From assembly GCA_003991915.1 (NCBI GenBank), contig RQTK01000207.1, positions 324,165-388,164 of the forward strand: a stretch of DNA of 64,000 nt, in the 5' to 3' direction. A program made the translations under genes and the position numbers. The DNA comes from Elysia chlorotica. Its lineage: Eukaryota; Mollusca; Gastropoda; Plakobranchidae. Shown one piece after another: positions 11,726-23,740 of this stretch. Each line of letters opens with the position of its first letter. Positions within the stretch are counted from its first letter, which is position 1. The notes under the pieces are model-generated. The model worked only from the letters and a program-made list of their open reading frames with translations, made no database searches and had not been told where the DNA came from.

Positions 11726-12189
11726 GACGGGGGTTGAGGAGGGGGTGGAAGCGTCAAAATACTGTTCAACCAGAGACAGACCCGAGACAAACTTAAAGGG
11801 AGAAGAAAAAGGTCATCACCAGGACAGATGGAACTCGATTGTCCAGGTGAGATCCGACAGGAGTCACAGGACGCGATCAGACCGCCACAGACCGCCACAG
11901 ACCGCCAGTTGTCAACGCGCACTCGCGCAGATTTCAAATGTTGATTTCCTCCAATTCTGACGGTTATTGAACTGAGAACTAGTGAGGAGCAGACGGCAAG
12001 CGGCAGGCGTGAGCCGGAACCAGGTGATCTCAGCAGATCGCGCCAGCTTTCACAATACAGGCTTTGCGTTAACCGAATCCACAGCGGAAATGAAGACGGT
12101 AGGAAAGAGGGTCTGCACATGTACATGTATCCACTCATAACATGTCTATTCTTAATTCCTACACTTAGGGAGCCAATGAGAGATCAGGG

Positions 12190-12352
12190 GGGTTGGGGTT
12201 GAGTTGGTTTAACGCCCAACAGCAGCACTATATAGGCTATATTGTAGATGGGCCCCAAGACGGACGTCTGACAATTTTATGTGCTGCCACACACGAGACA
12301 GGGCGGGGATGCCATGACTTCTGTCTCAGCCGGTCACATTATACAGACTGAG
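12190..12352 (-). mobile_element. SINE lacking the tRNA head
   Basis: Tail and core in reverse orientation, ending at TCACATTATACAGACTG. Confidence 0.82.
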
Positions 12353-12686
12353 AGATAGGAAATGCACTCTCCTAAAGGTCACGATTATGTCATAGATTAC
12401 CGTCCTCACGACCGCAGAGGCTGTGTTACCCCATGTACACTCGCAGTGATGATAATCAGGAGCGGAAGGAGGCTTGTCCAGCATCTGCCTGATGGTCGTT
12501 AGGCACCGGAACCGGAAGAGGCAGGGGATGTGGAAGGTGTGTGTGAGTGGAAAGGGAAAAGGAAAGAAAAAAAGGGTTGGTGTGGGGTTGGGGGGAATAG
12601 ATGTATACTAGCTAGGGAGAAACGGGTCGCAGTTAAAGAGGGGAATGATCATTTTGCGGAAGGAGGGTGGAAAGGATTGGGATGAG

Positions 12687-12919
12687 ACGTTATGGTAAGA
12701 ATGAGTGCCGATTCGTGTGCATTTCGTAAGAAGTCAGCTTCGAAACGCGCGGACCGGGTTACATGAGGTTCTCTGGCGCTTTCAGATAGCTTGGGATAGG
12801 GATGAGAGTCTGGAAGAAGTAGACGTTATGGTAAGAGTGAGTGCGGATTCGTATAAAGTCAGCTCCGAAACGAGCGGACCGGGTTACAAATGGTTGCCTG
12901 GCGGTTTCAGATAGCTTAC
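12687..12919. repeat. Two-copy ~110-bp repeat
   Basis: GACGTTATGGTAAGA...GAGTGC, AAGTCAGCT.CGAAACG and GCGGACCGGGTTACA occur in the same order at 12687 and 12821. Confidence 0.82.
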
Positions 12920-12969
12920 TGGGTAAATATCTTTGGACGGGTGAGTGAGTGAGGGGGGGAGTAAAGAGT

Positions 12970-13957
12970 CACGCATAGCTACAAGTTTAGTTCAAACGAG
13001 GGGTACAAGTTATAAGAAAGAAACAATACGATAACTTAGGACTATAATACATCATTCTAGGCGTCAATGAAAGAGGCAAACATAGCTTCAAATTTAGTTC
13101 AAACGTGGGGCACAAGTTATAAGAAATAAGAAAGAAACAATACGATAGCTTAGGACTATATACATGTACATCATTTTAAGCGACAATAAAAGAGTCATAC
13201 ATACCTTCAAATTCAGTTCAAGCAACGAGGGTTACAAGTTATAAGAAAGAACCAATACGATAACTTAGGACTATAATACATCATTGAAAGCGTCAATAAA
13301 AAAGAGTCATGCATAGCTTCAAATTAAAGTTCAAACGAGGGTTACAAGTTATAAGAAAGACACAATACGATAACTTAGGACTATAATATATCATTCTAAG
13401 AAGCGTCAATAAAAGAGGCAAACATAGCTTCAAATTTAGTTCAAACGAGGGGTACAAGTTATACGAAAGAAACAATTAGATAGCTTAGGACCATATTACA
13501 TTATTCTAAGCGTCAATAAAAAGTGTTAAACATATCTTCAAATTTAGTTCAAACGAGGGGTACAAGTTATAAGAAAGAAACAATACGATAACTTAGGACC
13601 ATAATACATTATCCTAAGCGTCAATAAAAAAAGTCATACATAGCTTCAAATTTAGTTCAAACGAGGGGTACAGGTTATAAGAAATAAGAAAGAAACAATA
13701 CGATAGATTAGGACTATAATACATTATTCTAAGAGTCAATAAAAGAGTCATACATAGCTTCAAATTTAGTTCAAACGAGGGGTACAAGTTATAAGAAATA
13801 AGAAAGAAACAATACGATAACTTAGGACTATAATACATTATTATAAGCGCCAATAAAAGAGCCATATATAGCTTCAAATTTAGTTCAAACGAGGGGTACA
13901 AGTTATAAGAAACAATACGATAACTTAGGACTATAATAAATCATCCTAAGCGTCAAT
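12970..13957. repeat. Minisatellite, ~110-bp unit, about nine copies
   Basis: CATAGCTTCAAATTTAGTTC units start near 12974, 13080, 13200, 13311, 13422, 13530, 13639, 13752 and 13867. Each continues AACGAGGGGTACAAGTTATA, AGAAAGAAACAATACGATA and GGACTATAATACAT. The antisense ORFs are by-products of this array. Confidence 0.93.
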
Positions 13958-14169
13958 GCCCTGCCCGCACACCAAAAAAATTGACACACACACAAAAGAA
14001 AGAAGATGTAGATTTATGCGGAAGCCAAGAGCGGTCAATTGCTGAGGTCGACACCCCCAAATGATTGAAATGATTGAGCGAACTGAACATAATGCATAAC
14101 ACAGCGCCCTCTAGTATCTAACATTCTAAAACCTCAATAGGTATATAGACCCCAGGCTGTGGTAGCAAA

Positions 14170-14275
14170 AAGAAAACCTGTCGCCGTATAGGATCCCCCA
14201 GGGGAACCTAGGAGACGTTAAACGCGGAGAGAGGTAGAGAATTCTCTCCCTACCTCTATGGAGAATCCAGCAAAA
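14170..14275 (-). repeat. Dispersed repeat with internal palindrome, copy 1
   Basis: Reverse complement matches 24755-24845: GTTTAACGTCTCCTAGGTTC then CCCTGGG, with GAGAGAATTCTCTC inside. Confidence 0.75.
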
Positions 14276-14802
14276 AGAAAACAACAAAAACCACAGGGAC
14301 ACAAGCTTGACTTGAAAGAGACGGGCCGGATATGGAAACTGGCCTGGTTGGCCCCCCGAAATAAGCGGTTTAATGGAGTGCGACATTGCCAAATTGGGCG
14401 CTTCCTGGACGGCTCGGGATGGATGGGTGGATGGAGGAGTCCTCCTGCCGGACGCACAGAGAGAGGTTTGGGCCAAATTGCGACCGGAAACACTCCAGGG
14501 ATTGCCCCCCTTTGAAGATTTGTGATGGATAAATAGATTGGGGTATATAAATAGAGAGAGATGGCTGTTTTTACGCTAGATAGATAGATGGATACGTAAG
14601 ATATATAGAGAGGGGTGGAGGGAGGGAGGGAGGGGAAAGTCGGCAGCTAAGCTAAGCAAAGGAAGGAAGGAGGGGGGGAGGGAGTACGATAAAAGAAATG
14701 GAGAAATGGTAGGGATCTTGGAAATTTGTGAGTATAAAATCATGTAAATGTGATGAGAAACAGGAATGCGGGTGAAAGGATGGCAAGAAAGTTGACTGAG
14801 GG

Positions 14803-14817
14803 GGAGAAAAGAGAGGG

Positions 14818-14857
<40 letters not shown>
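14803..14857. repeat. (GA)n microsatellite
   Basis: Impure then pure GA run. Confidence 0.95.
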
Positions 14858-14861
<4 letters not shown>

Positions 14862-15316
14862 ATAGATAGATATACAGAGAGATACAGTTAGATAGGCACA
14901 CAGACAAGCATGCACACACACACAGGGTAAACATGCGAAAAACAACGTTACATCTTGATAAGACAGAAAGAAAATAAACAAGAGAGAAAAGCAAAACTCT
15001 CGGCATTAGGAAGTAGGCTAACTAGACTATGGCCTAACGCAATTTTTTTTAACTTTCCCCTCACGACAGGCGATGTTGTAGAGGCCTAGATTTCTCACTA
15101 ATTCAGTAATTGTGGAAGTTTGCTTGAGCGGTTAGGAAAGTGCGAGCTAGGAGCTTATCCTACGCAATTGTTATGACAGGCGGGGGGCAGCACGGTACCG
15201 GGAACAGCTCGAGGAACCCCTGGCGCCGAAGATGACGAGCGGGACACATTATATACACATTACAGGCCTTGCTATCCGCCTTGCTACCCACATGACCATG
15301 ACGGGTGACACCATCA

Positions 15317-15550
15317 GTTGTTGTTGGTTGGTTGGTTTAACGTTCAACAGCATGACACCGACCCAATTAGTAGGGAACGCAACAGCCAGGATTCGAACTC
15401 GGGAACTTTTGCGTCGGAAGCCGATGTTCTACGCACTATATAGGCTATATTGTGGACGGGCCCCAAGACGGACCTCTGACAATTTTATGTGCTGCCAACA
15501 CGAGACAGGGCGGGGATACCATGACTCCTGTCTCAGCCGGTCACATTTGT
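15317..15550 (-). mobile_element. Permuted SINE
   Basis: Order on plus: tail end, then linker and tRNA head (GACACCGACCCAATTAGTAG ... GCCGATGTTCTA), then the inner 3' body and core. The head sits inside the body instead of at the far end. Confidence 0.8.
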
Positions 15551-16694
15551 ACTGTAGCAGACTGTAGTGATTGAAATGTGCTGAACGTCTTTGTCATTAC
15601 ACTAAATATCGTTGTTATGACACAATTCCAGAATACAATGTACCATTCTTTCTAATTTTTGTTCAGCCTATCTACAAGACCGACTCTCAAAGCTATTCCA
15701 CTCTGTATTAAATTAAGAGAGAGGCATATTCCTCAGTCATTAGTTCTCTGGACTGACAAGCAGGAGGTCCGAGGTTCGAGGGGAGGACCAGTAGAGGATC
15801 GAACTTTTAGTTTTACAGCTGAATGCTTTAACTACTGAATCATCTGCCCCCTTCCTCAAATGCAACATTGTCGCAAGTTGCTTCCCTTTATCTACAACAA
15901 GAAACCATATATCAACATGAAGGGGCTTGAGGGAGAGACTTACTCAACCGACCAAAAAGCAAAATAACACCGTGCGTGCGGGGTAGAAACTCTCACCGGA
16001 CAAAAGGTAGTCAGCCCACCCACGCCTCTAAACTATCACTACTAGATAAGTGCTTGACCAAAAAAAAAAAAAAAAGAAATGTTTGGGAATACCCACAAGT
16101 TCCCATTGCCAGTGCTGTTGATCAGGATTCAGACAATGCTGAACGCAATGGTTCAGAGACAATGTGAAGACTTTGCGATCCATAAGACGATAAGTGATGA
16201 CATAAACAAACGCCTTGAGCAAGGATGTTTTTTTCATTGCCTCCATAAGTTTAGGGTAGGGCTATGATTGGACGCGGACGCGCGGTGGCCCTGGGGTAGA
16301 ACACCGGCTTCCGACGCAAAAGGTCCCGAGTTCGACCTGCTGTTCCTCCCTACTGGTTGGGTCGGTGTCAGATTAATTGTGACTGGCCGAGACAGGAGTC
16401 ACGGTATCCCCGCTCTGTCTCGTGCAGACGTTGGACGTTTAACCAACTCAACAACAATAAAAATGTCTTATGTGTCATTGTCTCCAATAGCCTAGTAAAA
16501 GTAGTACAGTAGTATTTGGACGCCGGAGCTGATTCCCTCATCATAACGTCCTGGTTTTCGCTATGAGGTCCAATCTTACAAGGCCTCTACTGCCCAGGCC
16601 AGCCTGTTAAGTGTAGAACTTTGTAAATGTAAGCAGTGGTCAGTAGACCGACTAACCAAGCCTCGGGGGTCGGGTGGCAGCGGCTCTAGTCTTA
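15434..16694. repeat. Direct segmental duplication, copy A
   Basis: Co-linear with 17277-18556: SINE body, GTACTGTAGCAGACTGTAG, GACCGACTCTCAAAGCTATT, AACATGAAGGGGCTTGAG, the internally deleted SINE and GTATTTGGACGCCGGAGCTG. Also a third partial unit at 16694-16756. Confidence 0.9.
16283..16452 (+). mobile_element. SINE with internal deletion
   Basis: Head and core are intact, then CTGTCTCGTG jumps straight to CAGACGTTGGACGTTTAACC; about 80 bp of the 3' body is missing. The same deletion is in the copy at 18.1 kb. Confidence 0.82.
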
Positions 16695-17245
16695 CATCAA
16701 TAGCCTAGTAAAACTGTAGCACAGTAGTATTTGGATGCCGGAGCTGATTCCCTCTTTGCGTCGGAAGCCGATGTTCTACCCCTGGACCACATCGCCTCCC
16801 TACAGGCCTTGCTAAACACACACCCATGACGGGTGATATCATCAGGCTCCTTACTACTTAGACATGAGTCTTCTGATCGTTCATTGGCTCCGTAAGACTA
16901 GCGAAGGGCTTTGATTGGATGCCGCTGCTGTTTGTCAAACCTATTGTCTTGGTGTTCCCTAGAATAAGCCCCATTATCGTAACGCCTCTATTGCCAATAT
17001 ATTTTGTGCGAAGGTTTCCACACCAAGGAGGGAAAAGTTTGTTGATTTCAATATTATTGTAATGTTTGGTTCATTGAAAATTAAGTGTTTGAATTTTGAT
17101 GGTTTCACTTTAACATTTATTTATACATGGACATCCCTACATCTTGCTCATTTATTTATTGTACATTGTATCTACCATAAATAACTTTATTTGGTCCATT
17201 TGATTATTTTTTTAAATGTTAAGTTGCATAGCTTTATATAAGACT

Positions 17246-17391
17246 TCAGTTGGGTTGGTTTAACGTTCAACAGCAGCACTATATAGGCTATATTGTGGAC
17301 GGGCCCCAAGACGGACCTCTGACAATTTTATGTGCTGCCAACACGAGACAGGGCGGGGATACCATGACTCCTGTCTCAGCCGGTCACATTT
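17246..17391 (-). mobile_element. SINE lacking the tRNA head
   Basis: Tail and core, ending TCAGCCGGTCACATTT. Part of the ~1.25-kb duplication. Confidence 0.82.
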
Positions 17392-18556
17392 GTACTGTAG
17401 CAGACTGTAGTGATTGAAATGTGCTGAACGTCTTTGTCATTACACTAAATATCGTTGCATAGCTTTATATAAGACTTCCCACTTCCAGAATACAATGTAC
17501 GGTTCCATCCTTTCTATTTTTTTTTCAAATGATCTACAAGACCGACTCTCAAAGCTATTGAACTCTGTATTAAATTAAGAGAGAGGCATATTCCTCAGCC
17601 ATTAGTTCTCTGGACTGACAAGCAAAAGGTCCGAGGTTCGAGGAGGGGACCGACTGAGGATCGAACTTTAGTTTAACAGCTGAATGCTTTACCTTCTGAA
17701 TCATCTGCCCCTTCTCCCAAATGCAACATTGTCGCAAGTTGCTTCCCTTTATCGACAACAAGAAACCATATCAACATGAAGGGGCTTGAGAAGTTGAGGG
17801 AGAGACTTACCCAACCGACCAAAAAACAAAATAACACCGTACGTGCGGGGTAGAAACTCTAAACGGACAAAAGGTAGTCAGCCCACCCACGCCTCAAAAC
17901 TGCTAGTGCTACTACTAGATAAGTGTTTGACCAAAAAAAAAAAAGAAATGATTGGGAATACCCTCAAGTCCCCAGTACCAGTGCTGTTGGTCAGACAATG
18001 CTGAACGGAATGGTACAGAGACAATGTGAAGACTTTGCGATCCATGCGACGATAAGTGATGACATAAAGAAACCCCTTGGGCAAGGGTGTTTTTTTCATT
18101 GTCTCCATAAGTTTAGGGTAGGGCTATGATTGGACGCGGACGCGCGGTGGCCCTGGGGTAGAACATCGGCTTCCGACGCAAAAGGTCCGGGTTCGAGCCC
18201 TAGCGATTTCGCTCCCTACTGGTTGAGTCGGTGTCAGATTAATGTGACTGGCTGCTACAGGAGTCATGGTATCCCCGCTCTGTCTCGTGCAGACGTTGGA
18301 CGTTAAACCAACACCTGTCCGGCTCAACAACGGTAACAAAAATTCTGATGCGTCATTGTCTCCAATAGCCTAGTAAAAGCAGTACAGTAGTATTTGGACG
18401 CCGGAGCTGATTCCCTCACCATAACGTCCTGGTTTTCGCTTTGAGGTCCGATCTTGCAAGGCCTCTACTGACCAGACCAGCCTGTTAAGTGTAGAACTTT
18501 GTAGGCAGTAGTGGTCAGTAGACTGACTGACCGAGCCTCGGGGGCCGGGTGGCAGG
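17277..18556. repeat. Direct segmental duplication, copy B
   Basis: Partner of 15434-16694, ~90% or more alike by eye; small indels distinguish the two. Confidence 0.9.
18140..18312 (+). mobile_element. SINE with internal deletion
   Basis: Duplicate of the 16.28-kb copy with the same deletion; GTTCGAGCCCTAGCG B-box region intact. Confidence 0.82.
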
Positions 18557-18786
18557 GGCTCTTACAAGTTACATCACCCCGTTAGGTGAGGGGTGATGTT
18601 TTCAAAACACGGAATGGCCGGCCAGGCCCTGTCCCAGAGTGTGAGGCTTCAGTTCACACGAGAGGGCACAGTTTTCAAACAAGGGCTCGGTCACGTCAGT
18701 GCCTTCTCGCCTCAGTGGTCGTGGCTGGCATGAGAAACCACCAGCAGCAGCAGGTACTGAGGTAGAGGGTTCTAACCAAGAAGCTT

Positions 18787-19040
18787 GGAGTTGGGTTGGT
18801 TTAACGTCCAACAGAAGCACTATATAGGCTATATTGTGGACGGGCCCCAAGGTGGACGTCTGACAATTTTATCATTATGTGCTGCCACACACGAGGCAGG
18901 ACGGGGATACCATGACTCCTGCCTCAGCCGGTCACATTATACTGACACCGACCCAACCAGTAGGGAACGCAACTGCCAGGATTCGAACTCGGGACCTTTT
19001 GCGTCGGAAGCCGATGTTCTACCCATGGACCACCGTGCGC
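18787..19040 (-). mobile_element. tRNA-derived SINE, full length
   Basis: Tail to head complete, followed by poly-C tracts (19039-19093) where the GCGCCCC terminus of the head has expanded. Confidence 0.88.
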
Positions 19041-19093
19041 CCCCCCCCCCCCCCCCCCCCCGTGCGCCGCCCCCGCGCCCCCCCCCCCCCCAC
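19039..19093. repeat. Poly-C tracts
   Basis: Three C runs broken by GTGCGCCG and GCG at the end of a SINE head. Confidence 0.93.
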
Positions 19094-19100
19094 AAGCAGC

Positions 19101-19800
19101 AGTAGAGGGTTCTAACGAGGAGGCCCCGAGTAACTGCTCCATTCGCAATCATATTGTCTTGGGTTCTTTTTGGATTGCCTAGATTGTCTTGGGGTTTTGT
19201 TTTGCTTTTTTGGATTGCCTATTGTCTTGGGTTCTTTTCGGATTGCCCATTGTCACTGGTAGAGTATGGAAGCATCACCAGCAGTAGGTAGAGCGTAACA
19301 AGGATACCCTGAGTAACAGCAACTGTTCGATATCACAAACAGATCGCCTCAGAAATGTCTGGATTCTTCACTGTCACTACGTCTATTATACAAATATAAT
19401 GGCTCAGTGGTCGTGGCTGGCATTAGAAACCATCAGCAGCAGGTACTGGGGTAGAGGGTTCTAACGAGGAAGCCCCGAGGAGTAACTGCTCGATTCGCAA
19501 TCATATTGTCGTGGGTTCTTTTTGGATTGCCTAGATTGTCTTTAGGTTTGTTTGTTTTGGATTGCCTATTGTCTTGGGTTCTTTTTGGATTGCCTAGATT
19601 GTCTTGGGTTTTTGTTTTTTTTTGTTTTTTATTGCCTATTGTCTTGGATTCTTTTCGGATTGCCTATTGTCACTGGCAGAGTATGGAGACAGGTGTTACA
19701 GAAAGCATCACCAGTGGGTAGAGCGTAACAAGGATGCCCTGAGTAAAAATCAAACGGTTCGAATCACAAAGAGATCGCCTCAGAAATGGTTGGACTGTTC
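19101..19800. repeat. Two-copy ~350-bp tandem duplication
   Basis: GTAGAGGGTTCTAACGAGGA, CGCAATCATATTGTC and several GGATTGCCTA...TTGTCTTGGGTTCTTTT units recur at 19101-19345 and 19452-19800. Confidence 0.85.
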
Positions 19801-20984
19801 ACAGTCACTACGTGCATCATACAAGTATAATGGTGCCATTATTCTCATCATCGCACTAGTACATGAAATATTATTGGAGTGCTCAACCGGGTGCTCTGCC
19901 GACTGAGCCTACGTCGCCTCCTGTCATTGTGTGAATCAGTGTAACTTGGTAATGTACCGTGTCAGACTCAGACTTCAACACTTGGCTCTCGCACAGGACA
20001 CCCCGTGGTGATCCAGGCGCCATGATTAAAATAGTGTTGGTTCAGAGTGAGACTATGCCTGATGGATGAAATGGGTTTTCTTTATCTTTACAATGATACA
20101 TACAGGCTAATTAAGTACATGTACATGTGCGTTAATGTTTAGAGTTCTTAGAGAGAAAAAAAGAGAGAAATTTTCTTTTTGATGTCTATTTTTTTTTATA
20201 ATTTACGATAACGCAAAAAAAAAATTTTGTTAATAGTAGCGTCATAATGAGAGTGAACATTTGAGATAGAGAGAATGGTAGAGAGACAAACAGACAGACA
20301 GACAGAGATGGGGCGAGGAGGAGGAAAGAGATATTTTTTGTTACACATAATAACATGAATGTGATTTTCATTTCAGAGACCAATATCGACATCAAAATTT
20401 AAAAAAAATGAATTTATCATTTGATAAAGATCAAGACTGAATCTATAAAAATATAAGAAAATTTAAAAACTAATTAGTCTAATAGTGAGAAAATGTTCTT
20501 AGAAACTCACCGCCTATCTCGAAAGAAGCACGACCTCCAATATTTTACTTTACGAAACAATGTTAAATTTTAAGAAAGAGCGCAGCTTTCCATTATTTCC
20601 ACCAGCGATAAACAAAATAATATTTGGGTATTTTGCTATTGCAACATCGAACACATACTTGACAAGTAGATGTTAGTTCAGCGCAACCATTCAAAAGACC
20701 ACCCAATACTCAACAGACACAATGTCTCCTAAATGTCCATAGTTTTACCCATCTAGCAATAACAATATTATGGTTTGTACCAGCGACCACCCACCTAGTA
20801 CACCCAGCGGGTAGGGTTCATTAAGTCGCTCATAAATAACGTTGAACAAGTGCCTATGCTAAACGAAACATTCCCAATTCCAAAAGTTACATTGACAAGT
20901 ATTCGTCATAGATTTAATTACGCCTTACGGTGTGGCTCTAAGTGTGGACCAACTAAGTGATGCACTGCTGTCTTTCAGTCTAGT
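19801..20984. other. Intergenic, nothing recognised
   Basis: AT-rich; a short purine-rich tract at 20260-20330; no SINE or coding signal. Confidence 0.6.
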
Positions 20985-21233
20985 AGGGGTTTAACGTCCA
21001 ACAGCAGCACTATATAGGCTATATTGTGGACGGGCCCCAAGACGGACGTCTGACAATTTTATGTGCTGCCACACACGAGAAAAGAAAGGGCGAGGATACC
21101 ATGACTCCTGTCTCAGCCGGTCACATTATACTGACACCGACCCAATCAGTAAGGAACGCAACAGCCAGGATTCGAACTCGGGACCTTTTGCGTCGGAAGC
21201 CGATGTTCTACCCCTAGACCACCGCGCCCCCCA
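20985..21233 (-). mobile_element. tRNA-derived SINE, full length
   Basis: Complete element; AGTCTAGTAGGGG occurs on both sides (about 20978 and 21233), probably a target-site duplication. Confidence 0.9.
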
Positions 21234-21867
21234 GTCTAGTAGGGGAGGGAGTTAGGAGGAAAAAAGGATTTACCCTAACTAGGTCCCCGCATTGCAAAGA
21301 GAATAAGACTTTATTGTTTACGTAGCTAATATTCTATGAGGACAGTTAGTTATCATTCAGTAGGCACACAATCAAGTTTATTTATAAATGTTTTATTTGG
21401 ATTGATCCAGGGTTACAATAATTAAAACATTTAGCGACAAAAAAAAAAGTTTCAAACGTTCTATCAGTAACTGTTATCACCACACAGGCTTTAATCATCT
21501 ACGTAGCTAAAAATGACCAGTCCATAACGCGGTTAATATGACGCCTATATCCGTCAAGCTCAATATAGGTACACAGTGGCACTACAAAGCCCTGGTACAG
21601 TGTCTTAAACCGTGCTGCTCGTAATGTCAGCGCTCAACCAACCAACTAACTGATTTCAAGGGTGGAACTAGTGGTTGTAAAAAAACAACATGATCCTTTT
21701 CCTACTGACTTAAGTAACTATACACACATATATAAAGGGATATTTAAGATACGTATAATATAAATGACTAAATCTAGTTACCACTTTCAATATTCCAGGG
21801 GTGACTGGCCCATTAAAGTAAAATTAGAAGAGCAACTGATTACAAAAACATTTACCACCCCCCCCCC
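21234..21867. other. Intergenic, nothing recognised
   Basis: Unique AT-rich sequence between a SINE and a GA tract. Confidence 0.6.
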
Positions 21868-21957
21868 AGAAAAGAGAGAGCGAGAGAGAGCGAGAGAGAG
21901 AGAAAGAGAGAGAAAGAGGAAGATGAGAGAATGAGGGAGAGAGAGAGAGGGATAATG

Positions 21958-22001
<44 letters not shown>
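21868..22001. repeat. (GA)n microsatellite
   Basis: Interrupted run ending in ~20 pure GA units. Confidence 0.96.
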
Positions 22002-22005
<4 letters not shown>

Positions 22006-22997
22006 GAGAGAAGATCCTTTTAAAAAAAAATCTTTGACTACTTTTACATCCCCTGCGTTTCCTGGTGAATCTTGTGAGGATAGTGCGGGCACCGGCTGGG
22101 ATACGAACCTCGGCCATGCAGCGTGCAAGGCCATCATTCAAGTTTCAACTGATTGGTGATCTAGCTATCTGGCAACGTCATATTAATAATAGAGGCTTTA
22201 AGGTCCACTCGACGATAAGAGACGACATCATAATTTATTACAATGTATACATTCACGTCCCTTAGGCATGGGCTTCTCTGTTCAGTCATTGGCTCCACAA
22301 GTTTAGAGAAGGGGTATGATTGGACGCCACTAGATACATTGTACACTGTACATGTATCATTTAACTTTATCGTCTTCGTTTTGGTTTTGGATCCCCTGAT
22401 CGCAAGGGCTCTATGACATTTAAAAAGATCTGAGGTCTAAAAATAGCACGACTCATACACACGGGACGCCAATGAGGAGTCCAACTAATTGAGATGTTAT
22501 CTTATATCAAAGGTTCCACTTGATAAGATTAGAGATCCGACTCGGTGCATCATGTACCGTCTACTGCGGTCTAGGCCATTCAAGCTTATCATTATAAACC
22601 AATCTGACCATTTTTTTAAGTAAACAAACAGTTTCAGATAACGTCCACTTTTTCTCTACGGGAAATTAACGCCAACAAACGATTGATCATATCATAAGCT
22701 TGAAATATAGCATCAGGCTAAAATAAAATTATGGACATTAGTCATTGAAATAAATCCAGAATACGATGAATCAACGTGTGACAATGTCTTTGTTTTTATG
22801 GAGCTAGAATGATGATCACCGATTCTCTAAGTTTGCGCAGTACATGAAATGTGCGTGCAGTATTTCGTTCACTCTGGGGAAAACTTACAAGATGGATGGA
22901 ATTTGATTAACATGAGAGCTACATACCTCCCCGAAACCCTTTCACCCAACCCAGCGCAAAATACAGATGTATTTAATAATACCCTTCCCATCCCCCA
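22002..22997. other. Intergenic, nothing recognised
   Basis: Unique sequence; GTCCACTCGACGATAAGAGA (22202) echoes CGATAAGTGATGACATAAA in the 16.2/18.0-kb duplication, so a further diverged repeat may be present. Confidence 0.5.
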
Positions 22998-23166
22998 ATT
23001 CCCTACTGGTTGGGTCGGTGTCAGTATAATGTGACCGGCAGAGACAGGAGTCATGGTATCCCCGCCTTATCTCGTGTGTGGCAGCACATAAATTTGCCAT
23101 ACGTCCGTCTTGGGGCCCGTCCACAATATAGCCTATATAGTGCTGCTGTTGGAAGTTAAACCAACC
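22998..23166 (+). mobile_element. SINE lacking the tRNA head
   Basis: From CCCTACTGGTTGGGTCGGTG to GGAAGTTAAACCAACC. Confidence 0.85.
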
Positions 23167-23693
23167 TATCCCACCCCCAAATAAAATAAAATAAACCCCG
23201 GCCCTATAGCCGTCTAGTTTGAACCTTACTTCACACTAATCACATTGCAGGAATTTTGGCGTTGCACAGCAGCCAAGACAATCTGTCGACAGTTTAGAGA
23301 TGATATCATTAATATTATGGTGTACTGGATGGGAGGAATTTACCCGGTGGCATCGTCAGGCTAGGGTTCAACCAGCTCACCTTACCAAAACGTCTACGAT
23401 AAGAGGAGCGAGGGAGGGGTGGACAGGAAGAGGGAGACAGATAGGGATGAGAGAGGGTGAAATAGAGAGGGGGAGATAGAGAGATGGGAGAGGGGGAGAG
23501 GGAAGCCGAAGCTGAAAGAGTACGGAAACGGTCCTTTTTTGTTGGCGTTAAAAAGGTTTTTTACCAGACGAAAAAAGGTATTTTGGTGCGGTTATGATAA
23601 AGAAAGAAGTCCGTTTCTAATACCTAGGGATAAATCATAGAGGCCTCACAAGTTACAATAATTAGTGGAATCTGGAGGAGAGATGGCTGTGAC

Positions 23694-23696
<3 letters not shown>

Positions 23697-23735
<39 letters not shown>
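23697..23735. repeat. (GA)n microsatellite
   Basis: Pure run followed by purine-rich sequence. Confidence 0.96.

Positions 23736-23740
<5 letters not shown>

Noticed and set aside
13293-13901. Repeated YPSFELNLKLCM peptide on the minus strand
   Set aside because: By-product of the 110-bp minisatellite; frame breaks between units.
12970-13957. CRISPR-like array
   Set aside because: Units are contiguous repeats without unique spacers, in a eukaryotic genome.
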